A DNA stretch of 32,123 nucleotides, taken from positions 1-32,123 of the forward strand of contig JAJZVE010000001.1 in NCBI GenBank assembly GCA_021845835.1, given 5' to 3'. A program made the translations under genes and the position numbers. This document shows positions 15,245 to 22,603 of this stretch, in pieces. Under the pieces are notes generated by a model, which was given only the letters and a program-made list of their open reading frames with translations, had not been told where the DNA came from and made no database searches. Within the stretch, counting starts at the first letter, position 1; each line of letters starts with the position of its first letter. The stretch is from Pseudomonadota bacterium (GTDB lineage Bacteria; Pseudomonadota; Alphaproteobacteria; Acetobacterales; Acetobacteraceae).

Positions 15245-16241
15245 GACCGGCGACGCCGGCCAGCATCAGCGCCGCCGCGAACGGCGGGAAGTGCGGCCCG
15301 TCCCAGGACACCAGCCCGAGCAGCAGCGCCTTGGTCAGGCCGATGAACACGGTATTGAGCAGGTAGATCACGAAGACATAGCGGCCGAGCAGCGCGAGAC
15401 CGGAGGCCCGTGCCGACGGCCCGTGCCGCACCAGCCCATGTACCGCCGGCAGCGACAGCAATCCGGCAATCAGCAACGCCCATTTGTACGGGAACCCTTG
15501 CGCTCCTTCCGACCAGGTGAAGCGGATCCAGCCGAGCGAGACCGGCAGGGCCACCACCACCAGCGCCAGCAGGGCCGGCGCCCAGAGGCGATCCAGCGTG
15601 CGCAACCAATGTCGCCCCGCGTCCGCGGCCAGTCCGCCGGCCACGAAAAAGATGAAATAGGTGCCGATGCGGTCGAGATAGAGAATCGGCGGCAGCGGCA
15701 GCACGAACGCCAGCGCGGCGACGACGACCAGCAGCGCGCGGCTGCGATCGAGCGCGAGCAGCAGCGGCGTGACGAGGCAGAACGCGAACAGCACCGCGAT
15801 ATACCAGATCGAGGTGGCGGGGCTGTGCCCGGTGTCCCACACCAGCGCCCGCAGGCCGGGCCACAGACCCGCCGGTACGTTGTCCACTGTGATGAACTGC
15901 GCGACGGCGAGCTTGCCGCAGAGGATCACGACGCCGAACGTCACGAACGGCAGCAGCAGCCGCCCGGCGCGGCGGCGCGCCAGCCGCGGCCAGGCGGCGG
16001 GCGGCGTGCGCGCCGCACCTGACAGGAACGTGACATAGCCGCTGAGATACATGAACAGCGGCATGTGGAAGAGATAGACGGCAATGCGCAGCGGCTCGTA
16101 CCAGCCGACTCCTGCCGGCTCGCGGCGCGCCACCAGATGGCCGAACACGACCAGCAGGATGGCGAAACCCTTGGCCCGATCGAGATCCGAAAGGCGCGCG
16201 GCGGAGCGCGCGGGCGCGAAGGCGAGCGGGGCGGCGGACAT
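15183..16241 (-). CDS. Membrane O-acyltransferase (acyltransferase 3, COG3594-like)
   Basis: A 352-residue integral membrane protein with about ten helices. The first segment is DLDRAKGFAILLVVFGHLV, with the Arg and His positions typical of acyltransferase family 3. It is followed by YLFHMPLFMYLSGYV, a sequence characteristic of fucose 4-O-acetylase-like members. TSIWYIAVLFAFCLVTPLL and a C-terminal YVFVIYLLNTVF fit the same family. The role is transfer of an acetyl or other acyl group from a cytoplasmic donor to a lipid-linked or exported sugar. The start at 16241 is chosen for the compact N-terminus; a GTG at 16256 is an alternative with a slightly better upstream site (CCGAG). It is divergent from the flippase gene. 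Confidence 0.82.
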   Translation of the reverse strand: MSAAPLAFAPARSAARLSDLDRAKGFAILLVVFGHLVARREPAGVGWYEPLRIAVYLFHMPLFMYLSGYVTFLSGAARTPPAAWPRLARRRAGRLLLPFVTFGVVILCGKLAVAQFITVDNVPAGLWPGLRALVWDTGHSPATSIWYIAVLFAFCLVTPLLLALDRSRALLVVVAALAFVLPLPPILYLDRIGTYFIFFVAGGLAADAGRHWLRTLDRLWAPALLALVVVALPVSLGWIRFTWSEGAQGFPYKWALLIAGLLSLPAVHGLVRHGPSARASGLALLGRYVFVIYLLNTVFIGLTKALLLGLVSWDGPHFPPFAAALMLAGVAGPMLTKRWVLRRLPALDRATD

Positions 16242-16429
16242 GGAGGAGGATGACACGGGCGTGCTCGGCTCCCAACTTTGACACTCTGACGGCGTTCGTG
16301 CGGCTGCAGCGTTCCACCCGCTGGCGCGTTGTTTATCCGTGCGGACCGGTGGCGCAGTTATTCTGCATCGCGGTGACATGCCTGCGCGTTCGCATTCGCG
16401 AGAGTGCCAGAACATTACGGGAAAGCGAG

Positions 16430-17869
16430 ATGCGGCTGCTGCAGAGCAACGTGTTCTGGTCCGGCCTGGAGGCCGGCGCCTCCGCCGGTCTGTCCTTCGC
16501 CTCCGCCTTCATCGTCGCCCGCCTCATCGGCCCGACCGAGGTCGGCGTCGGCGCTGCGGTGGTGGCGGTGCATGTACTGCTGTGGGTGGTGGTGAACGCC
16601 CTGTTTGCCGATCCGCTGGTGCAGCGGCTGGAGGTCGACGACCACGAGGCGTCGAGCGCGCTCTGGGCCTCCGTCCTGGTCGGCGTGCTGGCGGCCTTCG
16701 TGCAGGCCGCGGCGGCGGTTCCGATCGCCGATGCCATGGGCGACCGGCGCATCCTGCCGATGGGCCTGCTGCTGGCGCTGCCGCTGCCGCTGGTCGGTGC
16801 CGGAGGCGTGATGCAAGGGATGCTGACGCGCAACCGCGAATACCGCGTGCTCGCCGGGCGGGCGCTGATCGGCCAGGGCGGCGGCACGCTGGCCGGGGTG
16901 GCGCTGGCGCTGTTGGGCGCAGGTGCCTGGGCGCTGGTCGCGCAGCAACTTGTGAACTCGCTGTTCGGCGCGCTGTCGCTGGTGCTGCGCACGCGCTGGC
17001 GCCCGTACTTCATGTTGCGCTGGCAACCGGTGCGCGAATTGCTGCATGTCGGGTTGCCGCTGGTGCTGAGCACGCTGGTGCAGCACAGCCGCTATCGCCT
17101 GTTCGCGCTGCTGATCGGCGGCACCGCGGGGGCGACGGCGCTCGGGCAGGTGCACATGGCGTTCCGCCTCGTGGATACCGTGCGCGAATTGGCCAACACC
17201 GCCTTCTGGCGGCTCAGCCTGCCATCGATGTCCGAGCGCCAGCGCGACCTGCCGGCGCTGCACGCCACCATTTCGCGCTTCCTGGGGCTGATCGGTCTGG
17301 TGCTGTTCCCGCTGTTCGGCGCCATGCTGGTGGCGATCGACCCGCTGGTGCGCCTGCTGCTGGGCCCCGTCTGGGCGCCCTCGGCGGGCGCTTCGGCGGT
17401 GCTGATCGTGATCACGATGTACGGGTTCCTGTACGCGCCGGCCGGCACGGCGCTGGTCGCGCGCGGCCACACGCGGTTCGTGCTCGGTTCGATGTTCTGC
17501 ATGACCGTGCTGACGCTGGTCGGCGTGCTGGTAGTACGGCCGGCGACGCCGCAGGCGGCGGTGGTGGTCTGGGCGGTGTCGCAGCTTCTGGTGTTTCCGG
17601 TGATGCAGTTCGGCACCGCGCGGCTGCTGGGCGATTCGGTGTTCCGCCAGATCCGGGCCGGGTTGCCGGCGCTGGGACTGGCCTGCGTCGCGATCGCCGC
17701 CGCGCTGCTGGTTCCGCGTGCGTTCGGCGAGCCCAGGTCACCGGCGCTGCTCATCGCCGAGCGGCTGACGGCGGGCGCGGTGGTGTATCTGCCCGGGGCG
17801 GTGGTGCTGCTGCGGGCGAGCGTGCTGGCGGCGCTGCGCACCGTGGGCATGCGGCGCCGCCCCGCCTGA
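16430..17869 (+). CDS. Wzx-type oligosaccharide flippase
   Basis: A 479-residue protein with about twelve to fourteen membrane helices, of the polysaccharide-synthesis/MOP-exporter family. Typical segments are SAGLSFASAFIVARLIGPTE (19-38), GVMQGMLTRNREYRVLAGRA and VGLPLVLSTLVQHSRYRLFA. The family flips undecaprenyl-diphosphate-linked repeat units across the inner membrane for Wzy polymerisation. The ATG at 16430 has GGGAAAGCGAG immediately upstream; the open frame continues leftwards to 16250, but that extension is not protein-like. The gene is followed by a low-GC gap, so it is probably its own unit rather than part of the block from 18408. Confidence 0.87.
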   Translation: MRLLQSNVFWSGLEAGASAGLSFASAFIVARLIGPTEVGVGAAVVAVHVLLWVVVNALFADPLVQRLEVDDHEASSALWASVLVGVLAAFVQAAAAVPIADAMGDRRILPMGLLLALPLPLVGAGGVMQGMLTRNREYRVLAGRALIGQGGGTLAGVALALLGAGAWALVAQQLVNSLFGALSLVLRTRWRPYFMLRWQPVRELLHVGLPLVLSTLVQHSRYRLFALLIGGTAGATALGQVHMAFRLVDTVRELANTAFWRLSLPSMSERQRDLPALHATISRFLGLIGLVLFPLFGAMLVAIDPLVRLLLGPVWAPSAGASAVLIVITMYGFLYAPAGTALVARGHTRFVLGSMFCMTVLTLVGVLVVRPATPQAAVVVWAVSQLLVFPVMQFGTARLLGDSVFRQIRAGLPALGLACVAIAAALLVPRAFGEPRSPALLIAERLTAGAVVYLPGAVVLLRASVLAALRTVGMRRRPA

Positions 17870-17917
17870 GCGGTGGAGCGTGGCATTCGCACAACTGCGG
17901 GAAAAAATCCCACAACA

Positions 17918-17939
17918 CGAAGGCTGGCGGAGCCTTTCG
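17918..17939 (+). terminator. Weak hairpin after the flippase
   Basis: CGAAGGCT (17918-17925) pairs with AGCCTTTCG (17931-17939) around a GGCGG loop, with one bulged base. It lies 49 bases after the flippase stop. The T-run is part of the stem rather than following it, so this is a poor terminator at best. Confidence 0.25.
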
Positions 17940-18299
17940 TCACCTGTTGCGTTGTGGGGCGAGGCGGCGCCGAAGCCGCCAGATGGCGGCGGCCGGGGTG
18001 GAATTAAGCACAGTTGGCGGGCAATACGGGCGACGAAATGACGCATTGGCGGCTGTTTAATACGCAAGAAATTCTGTGCAATTGCTCCCCATGTGGCGGC
18101 ATCTCCGTGCCGCTCTGTCGGACATGGGAAGAGACGCGCGGAATGTCTGATCGCTGCGGTGCAAAATGCGGGTTCGTTTTTAGATATGTTCTATGCCGGA
18201 ACGGATTACATGCCGCGGAGAATCGCGGCTTATCTACTCCAGGTTGATGAAGACGCAGAAAGCAGAATTCCTGGGGCAATCGTTGACGACAAAGTTATT

Positions 18300-18327
18300 T
18301 TGTTTCGCTGCACCGCAAGATGATAAT
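18300..18327 (+). promoter_or_regulatory. Possible sigma-70-like promoter
   Basis: TTGTTT (18300-18305) and GATAAT (18322-18327) are separated by 16 bases, about 80 bases upstream of the sugar transferase start. The -10 box is good and the -35 box is poor. The match was found by eye in an AT-rich stretch, where chance hits are easy. Confidence 0.25.
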
Positions 18328-18407
18328 TCTTACCCGTGATGACCGGATTTTCCGTGGTTGCATGGGCCTGAATTCAAAACCCCGTCACAGTCGTTGCGGT
18401 TAACTTG

Positions 18408-19907
18408 ATGGACGATGCCATGAGTCGGATCGGCCCAACCTTGCGCCCGGCGGTCCTGCGGTCTTCCCACGCCTCGGCGGCGAGCCTGTTCGACGCCGGC
18501 CTGGCGCCGCCGCCGCCGCTGCAACCGGTCGCGGCCAGTCTGACGGCGGCCGGGCTGGATGCGGCGATCTGCATCGGCATGCCGTTTCTTGCCGCGTCGA
18601 TGGTGCCGGACGCCCCGCGGACGGAACTGGTCGGCCGCCTGGCGCTGCTGCTGGTGGTGCTGGTGCTGGCCGGCGCGGCGGCCAACGGCGCTTACCGCCA
18701 TGCCGTGCTGTTCCGGCGCGGGGAGCAGGTGCGCGCGGTGCTGCGCGCCGGTGCCGCCGCGCTGGCGGTAATGGCGCTGGCCGTGGCGCTGCTGTCCGAC
18801 CCCGCGGACCTGTCACCCGTGTGGGCCGGCGGCGCCGCCGTACTCGTGCTGGGGGGTCTCGCGCTGGGGCGGTTGGCGGTGGCGCGCGCGCTCGCCGGCG
18901 GGGCTGGCCGCCGCTTCGCTCAGCGTACCGTGATCGTCGGCAGCGGTCTCGTCGGCGCGCGCCTGCTGCGGCTGCTGCGCCAGTTCGACGAACGCTCGGT
19001 TCGCATCGTCGGCATCGTCGATGACCACGCCGATCTGCCCGAGGGGCTGATTGACGGTGTGCCGGTGCTGGGCGCGGTGATGCATCTGCTGGCGCTGGTG
19101 CGCCGCGGCGTGGTGGACGAGGTGGTGCTGGCGCTGCCCTGGTCGGAGGAGCGGCGCATCCTGGAACTGATCGACATGCTTTCGGACTATCCGGTGCATG
19201 TGCGGCTGGCCCCGGATCTGATCAGCTATCACTTTCCGCGCCGCGTGCAGCTCGATCTGCAGGGCCATCCGATGTTGCAGGTTGCCGAGCGGCCGATTTC
19301 CGGCTGGCGCAGCGTGCTGAAGCGCGCCGAGGATCTGCTGGTCGGCGGCGTGGCGCTGCTGTTGTGCGCGATCCCGATGGCAATGATCGTGCTGGCGATC
19401 CGGTTGGACAGTCCGGGACCGGCGCTGTTCCGCCAGAAGCGCACCGGGTTCAACAATCACGAGTTCGAGATGCTGAAGTTCCGCACGATGCATCACCACA
19501 TGGCGGAATACAGCATCTGCCGGCAGACCACGCGCAACGACCCGCGCGTGACCCGCATCGGCGCCATCCTGCGGCGTACCTCGCTCGATGAACTGCCGCA
19601 GATCTTCAATGTGCTGCGCGGCGAGATGTCGATCGTCGGGCCGCGCCCGCATGCCCCCGGCACGTGCGCCGGATCGCGCCCGTTCGAGCAGGTGGTCGAC
19701 CGCTACGCCGCCCGCCACCGTGTCAAGCCGGGACTCACGGGTCTCGCGCAGGTGCGCGGCTACCGCGGCGAGACCCGCACTGAAGACAAGCTGATCCGCC
19801 GTGTCGAATGCGATCTCGAATACATCGACACGTGGTCGCTCTGGCGCGATCTCGTGATCATGCTGCGCACCCTCATCATCGTCCTGCGGATGCAGAATGC
19901 CTACTGA
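18408..19907 (+). CDS. Undecaprenyl-phosphate sugar phosphotransferase (WcaJ/GumD type)
   Basis: A 499-residue initiating transferase. The N-terminal half has about four membrane segments and a nucleotide-binding-like fold (TVIVGSGLVGARLLRLL, then VRIVGIVDDHADLPEG). The C-terminal bacterial sugar transferase domain begins near KRAEDLLVGGVALLLCAIPM. It continues with SPGPALFRQKRTGFNNHEFE, MLKFRTMH, RTSLDELPQIFNVLRGEMS, VGPRPHAP and VKPGLTGLAQVRGYRGET, all signatures of this family. The expected reaction moves a hexose-1-phosphate, usually glucose, from UDP-sugar to undecaprenyl phosphate at the inner membrane, starting each repeat unit. ATG 18408 is chosen; ATG 18420 is possible, and no strong ribosome-binding site distinguishes them. 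The stop lies inside the next gene (11-base overlap). Confidence 0.92.
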   Translation: MDDAMSRIGPTLRPAVLRSSHASAASLFDAGLAPPPPLQPVAASLTAAGLDAAICIGMPFLAASMVPDAPRTELVGRLALLLVVLVLAGAAANGAYRHAVLFRRGEQVRAVLRAGAAALAVMALAVALLSDPADLSPVWAGGAAVLVLGGLALGRLAVARALAGGAGRRFAQRTVIVGSGLVGARLLRLLRQFDERSVRIVGIVDDHADLPEGLIDGVPVLGAVMHLLALVRRGVVDEVVLALPWSEERRILELIDMLSDYPVHVRLAPDLISYHFPRRVQLDLQGHPMLQVAERPISGWRSVLKRAEDLLVGGVALLLCAIPMAMIVLAIRLDSPGPALFRQKRTGFNNHEFEMLKFRTMHHHMAEYSICRQTTRNDPRVTRIGAILRRTSLDELPQIFNVLRGEMSIVGPRPHAPGTCAGSRPFEQVVDRYAARHRVKPGLTGLAQVRGYRGETRTEDKLIRRVECDLEYIDTWSLWRDLVIMLRTLIIVLRMQNAY

Positions 19908-22266
19908 TCCCAACGCGTCCCTGGACGTGCCCGCGACCGAACCGACAGGCCCGAAAGAGTCCCAGGGGAACCAGATGCTGCATGTCCCGACCGAGGTTGC
20001 CGGCGAGCGTGACGGTGGCCGCGAGCGCCGCCACCGCCACCGCGGCACCGGCGCGCGCAGCGGCGACACCCGCAGCGAAGCGAGCGCCGCCGCCGCCGTG
20101 CAACTCGCGATGACGATTTCGGCGGTGCGGCGGCGCAAGTTGCCGCTGATCGTCTGCGCCGTCGCCATTCCGCTGATCGCCTTCGTGGCGCTGAAGCAGG
20201 TCACGCCGCGCTACACCTCCGAAGGCTCGGTGATCTACGAGCCGAGCCAGTACGCCGCGCAGGAACTGCAGAGCATCCTGCACGAGGATCCGATGACCGA
20301 TGCCGTCATGGCGAGCCAGGCGGAGATCGTGCGCAGCCTGTCGGTCGCCTCGCGGCTGGTCGATCGCTACCACCTGACGGACGTTCCGGAATTCAACTAC
20401 ACGTTGCGACCTCCCTCGCTGTTGTCGCGCATCGGGCATGCGGCGCAGCATCTGCTGTATGCCGTGTTCGATCCGGTGTCGCCGTCGCTGGCGGCGGTGT
20501 TTGCCGCGCCGGTGCCGAAGGTGCCGCCCTCGCCGCAGGAAGTCCGCCATTCGGTCGACCAGGCGGTGCAGGACGCGATCAATGTCGAGGCGCTGCGCCA
20601 GTCCCATGTCCTGTCGGTGAAGTTCACCTCGGAAAACCGCCAGCTCGCGGCCGACGCAGTGAACACGATCATGGATCTCTACATCACCGACCAGCTCGCC
20701 GCGAAGTTCCAGGCGGTGAGGTCGGCGAGCCAGTGGCTGGAGACCCGCGCGCAGGAGCTGCGCAAGGAGGTGCAGGGGACCGAAGACAAGATCGCCGCCT
20801 ACAAGGCGCACACCGGGCTGTTCCAGGGTGTGCAGGCGGGCCTCGATACCGAGCAGATCAGCCGCATGACGACCGATCTCGTGACCGCGCAGAACGAGTT
20901 GGCGCAGGCGGAGTCGCGGCTCGATGCGGCGCGCGGCCGGCAGGGCGCTTCGGCACAGGCGGCGGTGGCGCCGAACGTGGTGCAGGCGCGCGTGCAGATG
21001 GACACGCTGAACGCGCAGTTGCAGTCGCTGTTGACGCGGCTGGGCCCGAACCATCCCGACGTGGTCAGCCTGCGTAACCAGCTACGCGAATTGCAGCGCG
21101 CGGTCGGCAGCGAGATCGGCCGCACCGTCGCCGCCGCAGATAACGATGTTCGCGCCAACAGGGCCAAGGTGGCAGCGCTGCAGGCCGACCTGAAAGCGGC
21201 CCAGTTGCAGGTGGACAAGAACAACCAGGCGATGATCCCGCTCAATGCCATGCAGCGGGACGCCGACGCCGCGCGCACGCTGCTGCAGGCGGTGCTGACG
21301 CGCGTGCAGACAACGGCGCAGCAGAGCGCGATCGAGAAGCCCGACGCGCGGGTGATCTCGGAGGCGCTGCCGCCGGCCGAGCCGTCGTTTCCCAAGACGA
21401 AGATCCTGCTGCCGGCCGCAGTTGTGTTCGGTGTCGTGTTCGGTCTGCTGATTGTCTATCTGCTGGAACTCGCCGACAGCACCTTCCGCAGCGGTGACGA
21501 CGTGCGCGCCGTGCTCGGCCTGCCGTGCTTCTCGTTGATCCCGGCCGTGCGACCGCGCCTGCTCGGGCGCATCCGCATGGAGGACTACGTGGTGCGCAAG
21601 CCACTGTCGCCGTTCTCCGAGCAGATCCGCGCGCTGCGCGCGGGCCTGTGGCTGGACAGCGTGCATCCGAAGATCGTCGCCATCACGGCGGCGCGCCCGG
21701 CGGAAGCCAAGACCACGACGGCGATGGCGCTCGGCCGGTCAAGCGCGATGAACGGCGAGCGCGTGCTGGTGCTCGATTGCGACGTGCGTCAGCCGAGCTT
21801 CGGCCGCCTGATGCGCGCCGAGCACAGCCGCGGCATCGTTGATTACCTGCTCGGGCAGGCGACGCTGGACGAGATCGTGCGGCGCGACCGGCTGACCGCG
21901 ATGGATTACATCCCGGCCGGCACATCGAAGGCGAATTCGCTTGGGCTGTTCATGTCTGACGCTATGTCGGAGGCCCTGGATCGGCTGCGCCGCGATTACG
22001 ACCTCGTGCTGCTCGATGCGCCGCCGGTGTTCGCCATGACGGACGCGCGCATCATCTCCCGCATCGCCGACGCGACGCTGCTGTGCGTGCGCTGGCGGGA
22101 GACGCCGCGCAGCGTGGTGTCGCGCTCGCTTGACCTGCTGGACGAGGCCGACGCCCGCGTGATCGGCGTCTCGCTCACCCGGGTCGATCCGCGCGCCCAT
22201 GTCCGCTCAGGCCATTCGGATGCCGAGGTCTATCACCCGCGCTACGGCGGTTATTACCGCGAATGA
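19897..22266 (+). CDS. Wzc/GumC-like co-polymerase with tyrosine-kinase domain
   Basis: A 789-residue fusion. The Wzz-type part has TM1 near residues 83-103, a periplasmic coiled-coil-rich region (about 250-480) and TM2 near 503-525. The cytoplasmic BY-kinase domain follows, with Walker A' around Asp627/Asp629 (VLVLDCDVRQPSFG) and Walker B at YDLVLLDAPPV (Asp707). The tail holds four tyrosines (779, 783, 786, 787), the usual autophosphorylation cluster. The family sets chain length and, with the outer-membrane exporter, controls export. The Walker A loop is odd: ITAARPAEAKTTT keeps Lys605 but has Ala where both usual glycines stand. The start at 19897 overlaps the transferase end, so the genes are coupled. 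The first 80 residues are polar and low in complexity. Confidence 0.9.
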   Translation: MPTDPNASLDVPATEPTGPKESQGNQMLHVPTEVAGERDGGRERRHRHRGTGARSGDTRSEASAAAAVQLAMTISAVRRRKLPLIVCAVAIPLIAFVALKQVTPRYTSEGSVIYEPSQYAAQELQSILHEDPMTDAVMASQAEIVRSLSVASRLVDRYHLTDVPEFNYTLRPPSLLSRIGHAAQHLLYAVFDPVSPSLAAVFAAPVPKVPPSPQEVRHSVDQAVQDAINVEALRQSHVLSVKFTSENRQLAADAVNTIMDLYITDQLAAKFQAVRSASQWLETRAQELRKEVQGTEDKIAAYKAHTGLFQGVQAGLDTEQISRMTTDLVTAQNELAQAESRLDAARGRQGASAQAAVAPNVVQARVQMDTLNAQLQSLLTRLGPNHPDVVSLRNQLRELQRAVGSEIGRTVAAADNDVRANRAKVAALQADLKAAQLQVDKNNQAMIPLNAMQRDADAARTLLQAVLTRVQTTAQQSAIEKPDARVISEALPPAEPSFPKTKILLPAAVVFGVVFGLLIVYLLELADSTFRSGDDVRAVLGLPCFSLIPAVRPRLLGRIRMEDYVVRKPLSPFSEQIRALRAGLWLDSVHPKIVAITAARPAEAKTTTAMALGRSSAMNGERVLVLDCDVRQPSFGRLMRAEHSRGIVDYLLGQATLDEIVRRDRLTAMDYIPAGTSKANSLGLFMSDAMSEALDRLRRDYDLVLLDAPPVFAMTDARIISRIADATLLCVRWRETPRSVVSRSLDLLDEADARVIGVSLTRVDPRAHVRSGHSDAEVYHPRYGGYYRE

Positions 22267-22331
22267 GGCACGGCAGCGTGATCGACGGGCAACGGTTCCG
22301 GGCAGCGACGAGGTTTTCCTTGCTTTGTGAT

Positions 22332-22355
22332 CGCGGCACGGGTTACTGTGCCGCG
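22332..22355 (+). other. 8-bp hairpin between the kinase and the small membrane ORF
   Basis: CGCGGCAC (22332-22339) and GTGCCGCG (22348-22355) form a perfect stem with an 8-base loop, followed by GATTTCTC. The hairpin starts 65 bases after the kinase stop and ends 32 bases before the 60-residue ORF. The weak T content makes it a doubtful terminator; partial attenuation or mRNA 3'-end protection is possible. Confidence 0.45.
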
Positions 22356-22387
22356 GATTTCTCAACCTCACGTATTGCCGACGAACA

Positions 22388-22570
22388 ATGCTCGCAACCA
22401 AGGCGGAAGCCGAAATCCTCCTCCCGGACCTGTCGGAACAGGACACCGGGCTGGCTTGTGCCGACGCGGAGGCCGACGCCCTGGCGCCGGCGCGGGGCAT
22501 CGCGCTCGGAGCCTTGCTCGGCCTGCTCTGTATCGGGGCACTGGTGCTGGCGGTCTGGCGGGCATTCTGA
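22388..22570 (+). CDS. Small single-span membrane protein, unknown
   Basis: A 60-residue ORF. Residues 1-36 are acidic and polar (KAEAEILLPDLSEQDTG, ACADAEADALAP). Residues 37-57 form one clear membrane helix (GIALGALLGLLCIGALVLAV), ending WRAF. The layout is that of a tail-anchored small protein with a cytoplasmic acidic domain. It sits alone between the kinase and polymerase genes, flanked by two hairpins, in the same direction as both. Its amino-acid composition looks like a real protein rather than a shadow frame. The ribosome-binding site is weak. It may modulate the kinase or the polymerase, but that is only inference from position. Confidence 0.5.
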   Translation: MLATKAEAEILLPDLSEQDTGLACADAEADALAPARGIALGALLGLLCIGALVLAVWRAF

Positions 22571-22580
22571 CCTCGCCGCA

Positions 22581-22598
22581 CCGCCCCCACGGGGGCGG
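22581..22598 (+). promoter_or_regulatory. Hairpin covering the ribosome-binding region of the polymerase gene
   Basis: CCGCCCCC (22581-22588) and GGGGGCGG (22591-22598) are exact complements with only two bases between; in RNA the loop would be four bases (CACG) with a 7-bp stem. The right arm is the only purine-rich stretch before the ATG at 22604, so folding would hide the ribosome-binding site. Translation of the polymerase could therefore depend on ribosomes arriving from upstream or on a factor that opens the stem. Confidence 0.5.
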
Positions 22599-22603
22599 TG
22601 AGC

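Larger units (their letters stand above)
17870..18407. other. AT-richer intergenic region before the exopolysaccharide block
   Basis: This gap of about 540 bases has lower GC than its flanks; the 60 bases from 18241 are about 43 percent G+C. It holds a weak hairpin (17918-17939), a possible sigma-70-like promoter (18300-18327), and one short open frame at 18093-18323 whose second half looks somewhat protein-like. No recognised gene is visible. The likely role is the promoter and leader of the sugar transferase/kinase/polymerase block. A foreign remnant is an alternative. Confidence 0.55.

Noticed and set aside
16278..16283. TTGACA as a -35 box upstream of the flippase
   Set aside because: No acceptable -10 box lies 16-18 bases downstream, so a promoter cannot be supported.
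18004..18279. Minus-strand 91-codon ORF in the low-GC gap
   Set aside because: Composition is rich in Cys, Pro, Ser and His without hydrophobic pattern, and it has no ribosome-binding site.
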